From positions 2,232,001 to 2,296,000 of the forward strand of contig NZ_CP100400.1 in NCBI RefSeq assembly GCF_024218795.1: 64,000 nt of DNA, in the 5' to 3' direction. Both the position numbers and the translations under genes were made by a program. Of this stretch, positions 34,553 through 42,251 are shown one piece after another (position 1 is the stretch's first letter; each line of letters begins with the position of its first letter). The notes beneath the pieces are model-generated. The model was not told where the DNA came from. It searched no databases and was given only the letters and a program-made list of their open reading frames with translations. Source of the DNA: Halorussus aquaticus. GTDB lineage: Archaea > Halobacteriota > Halobacteria > Halobacteriales > Haladaptataceae.

Positions 34553-35250
34553 GGTGAATCAGCCCAGTTGTACCGCATCACGAGGGTGTCCTCGTCGATG
34601 TCGTCGGCGAGTTTGTCGATGAGTTCGTCGCGTTCGAGGTCGCCGAACTGCTCCAGTTCGTAGGGTTTGACCGTCACGGGACTCGTCTCGCCGTTGGCGA
34701 TGCGCTCCTGCATCTTCACGACGCCGTAGATGAGTGCCTCGGGGCGGGGCGGGCAACCGGGAACGTGGATGTCCACCGGGATGACCTCCTCCGCGCCCTT
34801 GATGACGTTGTAGCCCTCTTGGAACGGACCGCCGGAGATGGCGCACGACCCCATGTTCACGACGAACTTGGGTTCGGGCATCTGGTCGTAGACGCGCTTC
34901 ATCCGGGGAGCGAACTTCGAGACGATGGTCCCCGGAACGATCATCACGTCGGCCTGCCGCGGGGACGCGCGCGGGACGCCCGACCCGAAGCGGTCGAGGT
35001 CGTGCTTCACCGCGTAGGTGTGCATCATCTCGATGCTGCAGCACGCGATACCGAACTGCAGCATGAACATCGAGGACCCCCGAACCCAGTTCATGAACTT
35101 GTCGAACTTGGTGAGGATGAACGGCGTCGAGCCGAACGCCTCCCGAAGCTTCGAGTTGAACCGACTGTCCACACCCTCCATCCGGGCCTCGCGGGTCTTG
35201 GTCTGCGGTACTGTGCTACCGTGAATCGTCTCCCGTGGTTCGTTACTCAT
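34549..35250 (-). CDS. nuoB: complex I subunit B ([4Fe-4S] N2)
   Basis: This 233-residue subunit holds the terminal cluster N2. The ligands are C70, C71 (GIACCSIE), C136 (MGSCAISGG) and C166 ([10 protein letters not shown]). I chose the ATG at 35250, which overlaps the nuoA stop by one base, over an upstream in-frame start. The N-terminal 30 residues are a hydrophilic extension. It passes electrons from NuoI to quinone at the interface with NuoD and NuoH. Confidence 0.95.
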   Translation of the reverse strand: MSNEPRETIHGSTVPQTKTREARMEGVDSRFNSKLREAFGSTPFILTKFDKFMNWVRGSSMFMLQFGIACCSIEMMHTYAVKHDLDRFGSGVPRASPRQADVMIVPGTIVSKFAPRMKRVYDQMPEPKFVVNMGSCAISGGPFQEGYNVIKGAEEVIPVDIHVPGCPPRPEALIYGVVKMQERIANGETSPVTVKPYELEQFGDLERDELIDKLADDIDEDTLVMRYNWADSP

Positions 35251-35660
35251 TATCGTTTCACGCTCCGTTGCGAACGGTCGGGATTGCGGACCCACCGTAC
35301 GGCACCGTTACGCCACGCCCAACCGAGACCGACGACGAGGACGCCGATGAACAGCAACATCGGCAACAGGGTCTTGGCCAGTCCGACGCCCTCCATCGAG
35401 ACCGCGCTCCGGTAGATGACCGTCCAAGGGAAGATGAGGACGGTCTCGATGTCGAAGACGACGAACAGCAACGCGACCATGTAGTACTGGATGTTGAAGC
35501 GGATACGCGTGCCGCCCGTCGGCACCTCGCCGCTCTCGTAGGTGGCGGTTTTTCCTTTCTCGGGCACGGTAGGCCGGAGCAGGCTGGAGACCGCCATCAT
35601 TCCGAGCGGTATCAACAGCCCCACCAGCGCCAACGCGCCAATCGCTATCCATGGATTCAT
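35250..35660 (-). CDS. nuoA: complex I subunit A
   Basis: This 136-residue membrane protein has three helices and the NuoA loop with PEKGKTATYESGEVPTGGTR and the family motif FVVFDIETVLIFPW. It is the first gene of an 11-gene operon read towards lower coordinates. A GGAG Shine-Dalgarno-like sequence lies a few bases before the ATG (GGTAGGAGAATATCGGC), and a TATA box lies about 40 nt upstream, so this message has a short leader, in contrast to the leaderless genes nearby. Confidence 0.95.
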   Translation of the reverse strand: MNPWIAIGALALVGLLIPLGMMAVSSLLRPTVPEKGKTATYESGEVPTGGTRIRFNIQYYMVALLFVVFDIETVLIFPWTVIYRSAVSMEGVGLAKTLLPMLLFIGVLVVGLGWAWRNGAVRWVRNPDRSQRSVKR

Positions 35661-35697
35661 GCCGATATTCTCCTACCATCCCGAGATTATGAGCGCA

Positions 35698-35707
35698 CCC
35701 CTATAAG
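35698..35707 (-). promoter_or_regulatory. TATA box of the nuo operon
   Basis: CTTATAGGGG on the minus strand lies 38-47 nt before the nuoA ATG. Transcription would begin near 35677 and leave a leader of about 17 nt containing GGAG. The 13-nt sequence around this box recurs 103 bp upstream. Confidence 0.5.
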
Positions 35708-35715
35708 CGTTGATT

Positions 35716-36089
35716 TTCCCCGATGTGAGCCGCTATAACCGAATTAGAGCGTAGCTCGGTAACACGAGCGTAAAGATTCCAAGATTCTAGCGGATGGTCC
35801 AAGAGATAAGCGTTGATTCTTGCGATTCCAACGAATCTGGCCGCCTCACGCGCCTTTCGACGGTATGACGGTTCGTGTCGAGAAACGGAATATTTCCCTC
35901 CGAATCCGGAACCACGCGAGTTTCACCGATGCTACACCGCGGTTCTCAGCGCCTCGGACTGACAATAAGCAGAGTAAACCGACGAACCCGGCGGGAAAAC
36001 GGCCGGTAGGCGGAGACGTACCTTATCTTTCGTCCGGGATAGCGCCACTGTTCGACGGGGCGAGGAGAGAGTTACGACAGGTAAATTGG
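35716..36089. other. non-coding interval between nuoA and purE
   Basis: I see no gene in this stretch; the open frames lack a plausible codon pattern. It contains a second copy of the 13-mer ATAAGCGTTGATT (35806-35818) matching the one at the nuo TATA box (35703-35715). It also holds several AT-rich points (35732-35738, 35896-35903) that could be promoters. Its base composition is less GC-rich than the neighbouring genes. Confidence 0.6.
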
Positions 36090-36110
36090 ACCGACCGAGG
36101 CCCGGTCGGT
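36090..36110 (-). terminator. hairpin downstream of purE
   Basis: A perfect 8-bp inverted repeat (ACCGACCG, 5-nt loop, CGGTCGGT) lies 15 nt after the purE stop. On the minus strand it is followed by a short T- and A-rich stretch (TCCAATTTACC). It is likely to end or stabilise the purKE message. Confidence 0.5.
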
Positions 36111-36125
36111 GCGAACGCTTCGGGG

Positions 36126-36758
36126 CTACTGCTCTTCGTCACGGAATCCCGGCGTCCCCCGTTCGTGGAGTCGCCGCGACACGGTAGCCACGTCCTCTTG
36201 CAGTTCGTCGTGATACGTCACGAGGCGGTCCCGGAGGTCGCCGTGCTGGCGCGCGAGAATCTGGACCGCCGACAGCGCCGCGTTGAACGACTTGCCCGCG
36301 TCCACCGCGACGATGGGTGCGCCCGTGGGCATCCCGACCACGGAGGGCAGTGACTTCTCCTGTACCGGCACGCCGACCACGGGGAGCGGATACGCCAGCG
36401 AGGCGGTCATGTTCGGCAGGTCGGCCGACTTCCCGCCAGCGCCCGCGATTATCACGTCGAGACCCCTCTCCTCGGCAGTCTCGGCGTAGGCGTACATCAG
36501 TTCGGGAGTCCGGTGGGCCGACACCACGTACGTCTCGAACGTGAACCGGGCCTCCGGCGGGTCGTCGTAATCCGTGATTTCCTCGAACCCTAACTCCGTG
36601 AGGGCGTCGTAGGCACCCTCAGAGTCGTCCGACCCGGCCATCACGTCGAGGTCCGAGTCGCTCCCCATCACGATGCCGATTTCCGGGGTGTCCTCGGGGT
36701 CCCTGTCGCGCTGTGCCTCCGCTCGCAGGTCGTCGATGAGTCGCTGGAGTTCGCTCAT
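36126..36758 (-). CDS. purE: N5-carboxyaminoimidazole ribonucleotide mutase
   Basis: PurE converts N5-CAIR to CAIR in purine synthesis. The 210-residue protein shows GIVMGSDSDLDVM, the active-site SAHRTPELM, and IIAGAGGKSADLPNMTASLAYPLPVVGVPVQ, the class I signature. Compared with bacterial PurE (about 170 residues) it has an acidic N-terminal extension of about 25 residues and a loop insertion between the first two motifs, both common in haloarchaea. Its ATG overlaps the purK stop by 4 nt, so PurK and PurE are coupled, as expected for consecutive enzymes. Confidence 0.95.
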   Translation of the reverse strand: MSELQRLIDDLRAEAQRDRDPEDTPEIGIVMGSDSDLDVMAGSDDSEGAYDALTELGFEEITDYDDPPEARFTFETYVVSAHRTPELMYAYAETAEERGLDVIIAGAGGKSADLPNMTASLAYPLPVVGVPVQEKSLPSVVGMPTGAPIVAVDAGKSFNAALSAVQILARQHGDLRDRLVTYHDELQEDVATVSRRLHERGTPGFRDEEQ

Positions 36759-38026
36759 TCGAAGGTCACCCCGTCTCGCAGGTCGCGGGCCGTCCGAAGC
36801 AGGTCGTCCACGTCGCCGTCGCGCGAGTCGCGGCCACCCACGACGGTCAGGTGGCCCATCTTGCGAAGGGGGTACACCTCGTGCTTGCCGTACCAGTGGA
36901 GACTCGCGCCCGGGTGGGACAGAATCGCGTCGTCGCCGGAGTGGGCGGCCGGTCGGCGCTCTTCGCCGCCGCCCAAGAAGTTGGCAGACGCCACGGGACT
37001 CCGGAGGTCCGTCGCGCCGAGCGGTCGCCCGGTCACGGCGCGGGCGTGCTGTTCGAACTGCGAGGTCAGCGCGCCTTCGATGGTGTAGTGGCCCGAGTTG
37101 TGGGGTCGCGGGGCGATTTCGTTCACCAGAATCTCACCGTCCGCTCGCGGTTCGTCACCGTCGTCTCGCGGCACCGCCGCTCGACTGTCCGCGGAGCTTT
37201 GCTCCGCGCTACTCGCATTCGAGGCGCTTCGCGCCTCGCTCGTCTCGAACATCTCGATACCGTAGACGCCCCGACCGGAGAGCAGGTCGAGCACGTCCTC
37301 GGCGACCTCCCGGGCGCGCTCCGCGACCGCGTCGTCGGTCCGGGCCGGAACGACCGTCTCGCGCAGAATCTCCTCGCGGTGGACGTTCTCGCCGAGCGGG
37401 AAGGTGGCGCTCTCGTCGGTCCCCTCGACGCCGATTACCGAGACTTCGCGCTCGAAGTCCACGAACTCCTCGACGACCGCGTGGACGCCGTCGGCGTCCG
37501 TCGCGGCGTCGATTTCGGCCAGCGCCTCGTCCACGTCGCTCTCGTCTTCGACGGGGACGTTGCCGCGCCCATCGTACCCGCCCTCCCGGGCTTTGAGCAT
37601 GACGGGGTAGCCGAACTCGTCGAGCGCCGCCTCTAAGTCCGCGCGGTCGTCAACCCGGCGGAACTCGGGGACGGGGACCCCCGCCTCGGCCAGCGTGCGG
37701 TTCTGGACGAGTTTGTCCTGTATCGTCCGGAGCGTCTCGGGGTCGGGGTTCACGGGAACGTCGTACTCGGCTTCGACGGACTCCAGCAGGTCGGGGTCGG
37801 CCAACTCGATTTCGTACGTCAGGTAGTCCGACCGCGCGGCCAGTTCCCGGACGGCCTCCTCGTCGGTGAACTCGCCGACGATCTGGTCGCGGGCGACCGG
37901 CGAGGCCGGGCAGTCCGGCGTCGGGTCGAGGACGACGATTTCCACGCCGAGCGGGGTGGCCGCCTCCGCCAGCATCCGGCCGAGTTGGCCACCGCCGACG
38001 ACGCCGAGCGTCTCTGTGTCGGTCAT
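36755..38026 (-). CDS. purK: N5-carboxyaminoimidazole ribonucleotide synthase with in-frame insertion
   Basis: PurK makes N5-CAIR from AIR, ATP and bicarbonate. The 423-residue ATP-grasp protein has GVVGGGQLGRMLA at the N-terminus, LKAREGGYDGRGN in the ATP-binding loop, VEEFVDFEREVSVI, and the catalytic segment NEIAPRPHNSGHYTIEGA near residue 302. Between GIEMFET (to residue 262) and DGEILVNEIAP (from 296) lies an unexpected low-complexity segment, residues 263-295, rich in Ser, Ala, Arg and Asp. It is encoded by a stretch with two perfect hairpins. In the PurK proteins I know, these two motifs are nearly adjacent. The insertion is in frame and the rest is intact, so the enzyme may still work. 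Confidence 0.93.
   Translation of the reverse strand: MTDTETLGVVGGGQLGRMLAEAATPLGVEIVVLDPTPDCPASPVARDQIVGEFTDEEAVRELAARSDYLTYEIELADPDLLESVEAEYDVPVNPDPETLRTIQDKLVQNRTLAEAGVPVPEFRRVDDRADLEAALDEFGYPVMLKAREGGYDGRGNVPVEDESDVDEALAEIDAATDADGVHAVVEEFVDFEREVSVIGVEGTDESATFPLGENVHREEILRETVVPARTDDAVAERAREVAEDVLDLLSGRGVYGIEMFETSEARSASNASSAEQSSADSRAAVPRDDGDEPRADGEILVNEIAPRPHNSGHYTIEGALTSQFEQHARAVTGRPLGATDLRSPVASANFLGGGEERRPAAHSGDDAILSHPGASLHWYGKHEVYPLRKMGHLTVVGGRDSRDGDVDDLLRTARDLRDGVTFE
37142..37240 (-). repeat. 99-bp palindrome-bearing insertion inside purK
   Basis: This 99-bp stretch encodes residues 263-295 of PurK. It holds two perfect hairpins, each with an 8-bp stem and a 3-nt loop: 37190-37208 (CGCGGAGC, TTT, GCTCCGCG) and 37220-37238 (CGAGGCGC, TTC, GCGCCTCG). 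The length is divisible by three, so the host frame survives. It resembles protein-coding palindromic elements known from other microbes in design, though not in sequence. Confidence 0.65.
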
Positions 38027-38108
38027 CTGGGCGTGAGTTGTGGACGCCCCTGCATAAGATTTGCCAACTCGGACGGGCGTTGTCCAAGAACGTGTGCACC
38101 CGCGATTC

Positions 38109-39878
38109 CTACGCGTCGGTCGCGTTCCCCCCGCCGCTCGCCGTCGGGAGGTAGTCTTCGTCCACGAAGAACACGGTCTCGCTCCCCCAGAGGGTCAGTT
38201 CCTCCTCGAAGGCGCGATAGCCGTCGAGTCGCTCGGCGACCTGCGAGCGGTCCCCGGCCCGGGCGACGACCACGGGCGGCGGGTTCGACCCGACCACGCC
38301 GAGGTCGACGGTGCTGTTGACCGCCGCGCCGTGCATCTCGGTGTACCACGGCAGGGGTAACCGGTCGTACCAGCCGCCGCCCGCCGCCCAGCGGTCGTTC
38401 TCGGACTCATTGGCGACGTAGAAGTCAGAGCCGTAGTACAGCACGTCGGTGCCGTCGTTGTGCGCCGCGGCGTAGCGCACCCGTTCGAGGGTCGGCCGGA
38501 TGCCCGCCGCGGGTTGGCCGTACTGGACCAGCAGATTCTCGTCCTGTTCGGCGTCGTCCACGTAGTGGTCGGCCGGATGGAGGTACGTGGAGTCGACCGC
38601 GGTGGCTCCGACCTGTCCGGCGAGTAGCAACACGAGCAGTGCCGCGAACGTGGCGCTCACGGCGTCCCCGTCGGCGACGGCCTCCGACCCCCACCGGACG
38701 ATGATGGCGAGACCGACGCCCGCGGGAATCGCCAGCGGGACCACGGCGTGGACGACCTCCCACGGGAACGCGTTCTCCACGATGACGGGGTAGCCGAGGA
38801 CGCTGACGAACCCCCAGTAACTGGCGAACGACACCACGTCTCGGGGCCGGTCACCGACGTATCGGTCCGCGACGAACCCGACCACCGACAGCGCGAGGAG
38901 GACGGCCGCGCCCTCCCAGAGGACCGCGCCGAGCGACTTGAACGTCGAGATGTACGACGACTCGTTGCCGCCGCCCCACTTATCGACGAACGACTCCCAC
39001 GACCCCACGGTGGCCTCCTCGACGACTGCGGGGAACGTCCCCGGGTTCGAGAACGCCTTCCAGAGACCGGGGTCTGAGGTGGGTCCGGCCCGCGGCGCGT
39101 AGAAGAAGATGACGACGGCGAAGAAGAAGACGAGGGCGAGGACGAGGTGGAGCACCCACCGAATGGCCCGCGGAGAGTCTACCATCTCGCGGATTCGCCC
39201 GCGGAGGTAGGCCGTCCGACTGCCGTCCGCGAGTTGGAGCCGGTGGTCGAACAGCAGGACAGCCGCGCCGACCCACGTCACGACGTAGACCAGCACGTTC
39301 TCCTTGGTGGTGAACGCCAGCGCGAGCATCAGCGTCCCGATGTAGAGGTATCGCGGCTTTCGGGTGTCGAACAGTCGGGTGTAGAACGCCAGCGCGTACA
39401 CCATGAACGCCGCCAGCAACACGTCGTTGCGCATGAACCGCGAATAGTAGAGGACGATGGGGTTGGCCGCGAGGAAGAGGCCGACCGCGACCATCTCGAC
39501 CCGACGGAGTCGCTCGCGGAACAGCCACGCGGTCAGCGGGAGCAGTCCCGAGACCACGGCGACGGGGACGCGGGCCACGAAGTCGCTCGCGCCGAACAAC
39601 TGGAAGAGATACTTGTTCACGTGGTAGAGGAACGGGCCGTGGATGACGGCGTGGTACTCCCAGATGCCGTTCTCGGCGTAGCGCAGAATCCAGTAGCCGA
39701 CCCGGCCCTCGTCCCAGTGAAACACCCGGGAACCGAGCGCGAAGAACCGGAGCGACAGCGACAGGAGGGTCACGCCGAGGACGGCGGCCGCGGTCCGCGC
39801 GCCGACCGTCCGACCGAACGCGTTCACGGAATCGGGGAGCCATCGCCGGGCGTCCGCGGACTTCTCGTCTGCGGTCAT
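38109..39878 (-). CDS. Agl23-like membrane glycosyltransferase-fold protein (TIGR03663 family)
   Basis: This 589-residue membrane protein has about 12 helices and a soluble C-terminal domain. The first outer loop holds the GT-C catalytic-type motif FHWDEGRVGYW (D56, E57) as in protein O-mannosyltransferase-like proteins. In haloarchaea this family is called flippase activity-associated protein Agl23 and is linked to N-glycosylation, where it may help move lipid-linked sugars. I used the ATG at 39878 (MTADEKSAD); ten further codons upstream are possible. The gene is divergent from ribH and not part of an agl cluster here. Confidence 0.85.
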   Translation of the reverse strand: MTADEKSADARRWLPDSVNAFGRTVGARTAAAVLGVTLLSLSLRFFALGSRVFHWDEGRVGYWILRYAENGIWEYHAVIHGPFLYHVNKYLFQLFGASDFVARVPVAVVSGLLPLTAWLFRERLRRVEMVAVGLFLAANPIVLYYSRFMRNDVLLAAFMVYALAFYTRLFDTRKPRYLYIGTLMLALAFTTKENVLVYVVTWVGAAVLLFDHRLQLADGSRTAYLRGRIREMVDSPRAIRWVLHLVLALVFFFAVVIFFYAPRAGPTSDPGLWKAFSNPGTFPAVVEEATVGSWESFVDKWGGGNESSYISTFKSLGAVLWEGAAVLLALSVVGFVADRYVGDRPRDVVSFASYWGFVSVLGYPVIVENAFPWEVVHAVVPLAIPAGVGLAIIVRWGSEAVADGDAVSATFAALLVLLLAGQVGATAVDSTYLHPADHYVDDAEQDENLLVQYGQPAAGIRPTLERVRYAAAHNDGTDVLYYGSDFYVANESENDRWAAGGGWYDRLPLPWYTEMHGAAVNSTVDLGVVGSNPPPVVVARAGDRSQVAERLDGYRAFEEELTLWGSETVFFVDEDYLPTASGGGNATDA

Positions 39879-39930
39879 CACTTCCGGAATCCATCCGGAG
39901 GGATACAAGTTTTCCGGAGAACGGTAGTTC

Positions 39931-39936
39931 TTTTAC
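39931..39936 (+). promoter_or_regulatory. TATA-like element for ribH
   Basis: TTTTAC lies 23-28 nt before the ribH ATG at 39959, consistent with a leaderless transcript. No ribosome binding site precedes the start. Confidence 0.5.
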
Positions 39937-39958
39937 TCGCCCAGACTTCGGACCCGAC

Positions 39959-40360
39959 ATGGTTTCCCTCGGTCTCGTCGTCTCGCAGTTCAACCGGGAC
40001 GTCACTGAGCAGATGGAAGAACGCGCCACCGAGGCCGCCACCGACCGCGGTGCCGAGGTGGTCGAGACGCTGCGCGTCCCCGGCGCGTACGACGCGCCGC
40101 TGGCGGCCGACCGCCTCGCCAGACGCGACGAAATCGACGCCGTTGCCGTGGTCGGGACCATCGTGACCGGCGACACGGACCACGATCAGGTCATCGCCGA
40201 CGCCGCCGCGAAGGGCCTGACCGACGTGAGTCTCGACCGCGACACGCCGGTCACCTTCGGCGTGAGCGGTCCGGGCATGTCCGGAGCGGAGGCCCGGGAG
40301 CGCGTGGACAAAGGCACGGAAGCGGTAGACGCGGCAGTCGAACTTGCGGAGGAACTCTAA
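39959..40360 (+). CDS. ribH: 6,7-dimethyl-8-ribityllumazine synthase
   Basis: This 133-residue enzyme condenses the pyrimidine precursor with dihydroxybutanone phosphate in riboflavin synthesis. Family features are the N-terminal strand LVVSQFNRDVTE, the RVPGAYDAPLAA segment, and the catalytic His in TDHDQV (H75), followed by VTFGVSGPG. It is shorter than bacterial RibH at the N-terminus, as other archaeal versions are. The next gene starts 1 nt after its stop, so it is co-transcribed with an aminotransferase of unrelated pathway. Confidence 0.93.
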   Translation: MVSLGLVVSQFNRDVTEQMEERATEAATDRGAEVVETLRVPGAYDAPLAADRLARRDEIDAVAVVGTIVTGDTDHDQVIADAAAKGLTDVSLDRDTPVTFGVSGPGMSGAEARERVDKGTEAVDAAVELAEEL

Positions 40361-40361
40361 G

Positions 40362-41504
40362 ATGCACTTCTCAGACCGAATTCAGCGAGTCGAACCGAGC
40401 GCGACCCTCGCCATCAGCAACCTCGCGGCCGAACTGGAGGCCGATGGCGCGGACGTGATTGACCTGAGCGTCGGCGAACCCGACTTCCCGACGCCCGAGA
40501 ACATCGTCGACGCGGGACAGGAGGCGATGGACGCGGGCCACACCGGCTACACGTCCTCGAACGGCATCCCGGAACTCCGCGAGGCCATCGCCGAGAAACT
40601 TCGGGGCGACGGACTCGACTACGAGGCCGGGAACGTCATCGTCACGCCCGGCGCGAAGCAGGCGCTCTACGAGGCGGTCCAGACCCTCGTGGACGACGGC
40701 GACGAAGTCGTCCTGCTCGACCCCGCGTGGGTCTCCTACGAGGCGATGGTCAAACTCGCGGGCGGGAGCCTGAACCGAGTGGACCTCGCGCCCCACGACT
40801 TCCAACTCGAACCCGCGCTGGACGACCTCGGCGAGGCCGTCTCGGACGAGACCGAACTGCTAGTCGTCAACTCGCCGAGCAACCCCACGGGCGCGGTCTA
40901 CTCCGACGCCGCGCTCGAGGGCGTCCGCGACCTCGCGGTCGAACACGACGTGACCGTCATCAGCGACGAAATCTACCAGCAGATAACCTACGGCGCGGAA
41001 CCGACCAGTCTCGGCACCTTCGACGGGATGGCCGAGCGCACGGTCACGGTCAACGGCTTCTCGAAGGCCTACTCGATGACCGGGTGGCGACTCGGCTACT
41101 TCGCCGGACCGGAGGAACTGATCTCCGAGGCCGGAAAGCTCCACTCTCACTCGGTCTCCTGCGCGACCAACTTCGTCCAGCACGCCGGTATCGAGGCCCT
41201 CGAAAACACCGACGACGCGATAGACGAGATGGTCGAGGCGTTCGCCGAGCGCCGCGAGTTCCTGCTCTCGCGCCTCGGCGAGGAGGGCGTCGAAGCGCCC
41301 GAACCCGACGGCGCGTTCTACCTCATGATGCCGGTCGCCGACGACGACCAGCAGTGGTGCGAGGACGCGCTGGAGGAGGCCCACGTGGCCACCGTCCCCG
41401 GAAGCGCCTTCGGCGCGCCGGGCTACGCCCGCATCTCCTACGCCAACAGCAAGGAGCGCATCGGCGAAGCCGTGGACAGACTCGTGGACGCCGACCTGCT
41501 GTAA
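40362..41504 (+). CDS. aspartate-type aminotransferase, PLP-dependent
   Basis: This 380-residue class I/II aminotransferase has LSVGEPDFPTPENI, the substrate loop GYTSSNGIPELREAI, NSPSNPTGAVYSDA, SDEIYQQITYG, and the PLP lysine in GFSKAYSMTGWRLGY. The C-terminal Arg that binds the alpha-carboxylate lies in the GYARISYANS segment. It belongs to the aspartate aminotransferase I-gamma group. Aspartate and 2-oxoglutarate are likely substrates, but aromatic or other amino acids are possible. It begins 1 nt after the ribH stop, which explains the choice of start over an upstream in-frame one. Confidence 0.92.
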   Translation: MHFSDRIQRVEPSATLAISNLAAELEADGADVIDLSVGEPDFPTPENIVDAGQEAMDAGHTGYTSSNGIPELREAIAEKLRGDGLDYEAGNVIVTPGAKQALYEAVQTLVDDGDEVVLLDPAWVSYEAMVKLAGGSLNRVDLAPHDFQLEPALDDLGEAVSDETELLVVNSPSNPTGAVYSDAALEGVRDLAVEHDVTVISDEIYQQITYGAEPTSLGTFDGMAERTVTVNGFSKAYSMTGWRLGYFAGPEELISEAGKLHSHSVSCATNFVQHAGIEALENTDDAIDEMVEAFAERREFLLSRLGEEGVEAPEPDGAFYLMMPVADDDQQWCEDALEEAHVATVPGSAFGAPGYARISYANSKERIGEAVDRLVDADLL

Positions 41505-41589
41505 GCCGACCGCTTTTCCGCGATTCCCGTCCGACGAGAACGTCCCCGCTATCGTAACAGTCAGTCCGCCGTAGCTAGCGGTAGCGCCC

Positions 41590-41941
41590 ATGTACGACAC
41601 CCTGCTCGTCCCTACCGACGGTAGCGAACACGCCGAGCGCGCCGCCGAACACGCGCTGAGTCTGTCCCGCGCGTTCGACGCGACGGTCCACTTCCTCGCC
41701 GTCGTGGACGTGGACGCGGAAGCCGGTCTCGACGCCGAGACCGCGGTCGTGAAGGGAGTCCCGGATGGGGGTTGCTCGACTACGCCGAAGAGAACGACGT
41801 CGACCTGTTCACCATGGGGACCCACGGCCATCGCGGTCTCGACCGTCACTTCCTCGGCAGTACCACCGCGCAGGTCGTCAGAACCCAGACGTTCCGGTGC
41901 TGTCGGTACGTGCGCCCGAAGGCGGAGACGGAGGCGAGTGA
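41590..41941 (+). pseudogene. broken universal stress protein gene
   Basis: The gene begins like a normal UspA (MYDTLLVPTDGSEHAERAAE) and reads in frame to about 41760 (AVVKGVP). Two changes follow. The frame shifts so that LLDYAEENDVDLFTMGTHGH and the ATP loop GLDRHFLGSTTAQVVRT continue in another frame, and near 41890 it shifts again to give PVLSVRAPEGGDGGE and a stop at 41941. About 35-40 residues of the central region, between VVDVDAEAG and the VVKGVP strand, are also missing compared with full-length haloarchaeal Usp proteins. Two shifts plus a deletion make sequencing error unlikely as the only cause. Confidence 0.85.
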
Positions 41942-42251
41942 CTCCGTTCGACGTTCCGACAGCTCTCCGCACGCGCGAGGAATACACGAACAGTCACCGT
42001 CCGGGATTGATTCGACCTCGACTCCCCGTCGTCGGCCAGTTCGCGTAGTTCGGCGGCGACCGACTGGTTGCTCCCAATCGTCTCTTTGTCGGTCCACGCG
42101 ATAGTTCGTCAGCAGGCCGTATCAGTACGGCCGACGATAGGACTCGGTTCCGTCTCCGGGAATCCATAATGAACGAGTGTTAACTACAATCGTAGTAATA
42201 ATTCAAAAGCTTCGTTATCGACCGACCGAAACGGTCCGAATTGGACCTTAC
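41942..42251. other. intergenic region before the sugar transporter gene
   Basis: This 310-bp stretch has no credible gene. On the minus strand around 42030-42080 a short open piece reads like a winged-helix fragment (IGSNQSVAAELRELADDGES), possibly a gene remnant. The last 80 bp are AT-rich (TAACTACAATCGTAGTAATAATTCAAAAG) and include the inverted pair CTACAATCGTAG at 42184-42195, and they probably hold the promoter of the MFS gene. Confidence 0.5.

Noticed and set aside
35820-36353. 177-codon plus-strand frame between nuoA and purE
   Set aside because: Mixed composition without acidic bias, no motif, and it runs antisense into purE.
42020-42085. Minus-strand winged-helix-like fragment (IGSNQSVAAELRELADDGES)
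   Set aside because: Too short, with no start and no continuation in frame. Kept only as a possible remnant.
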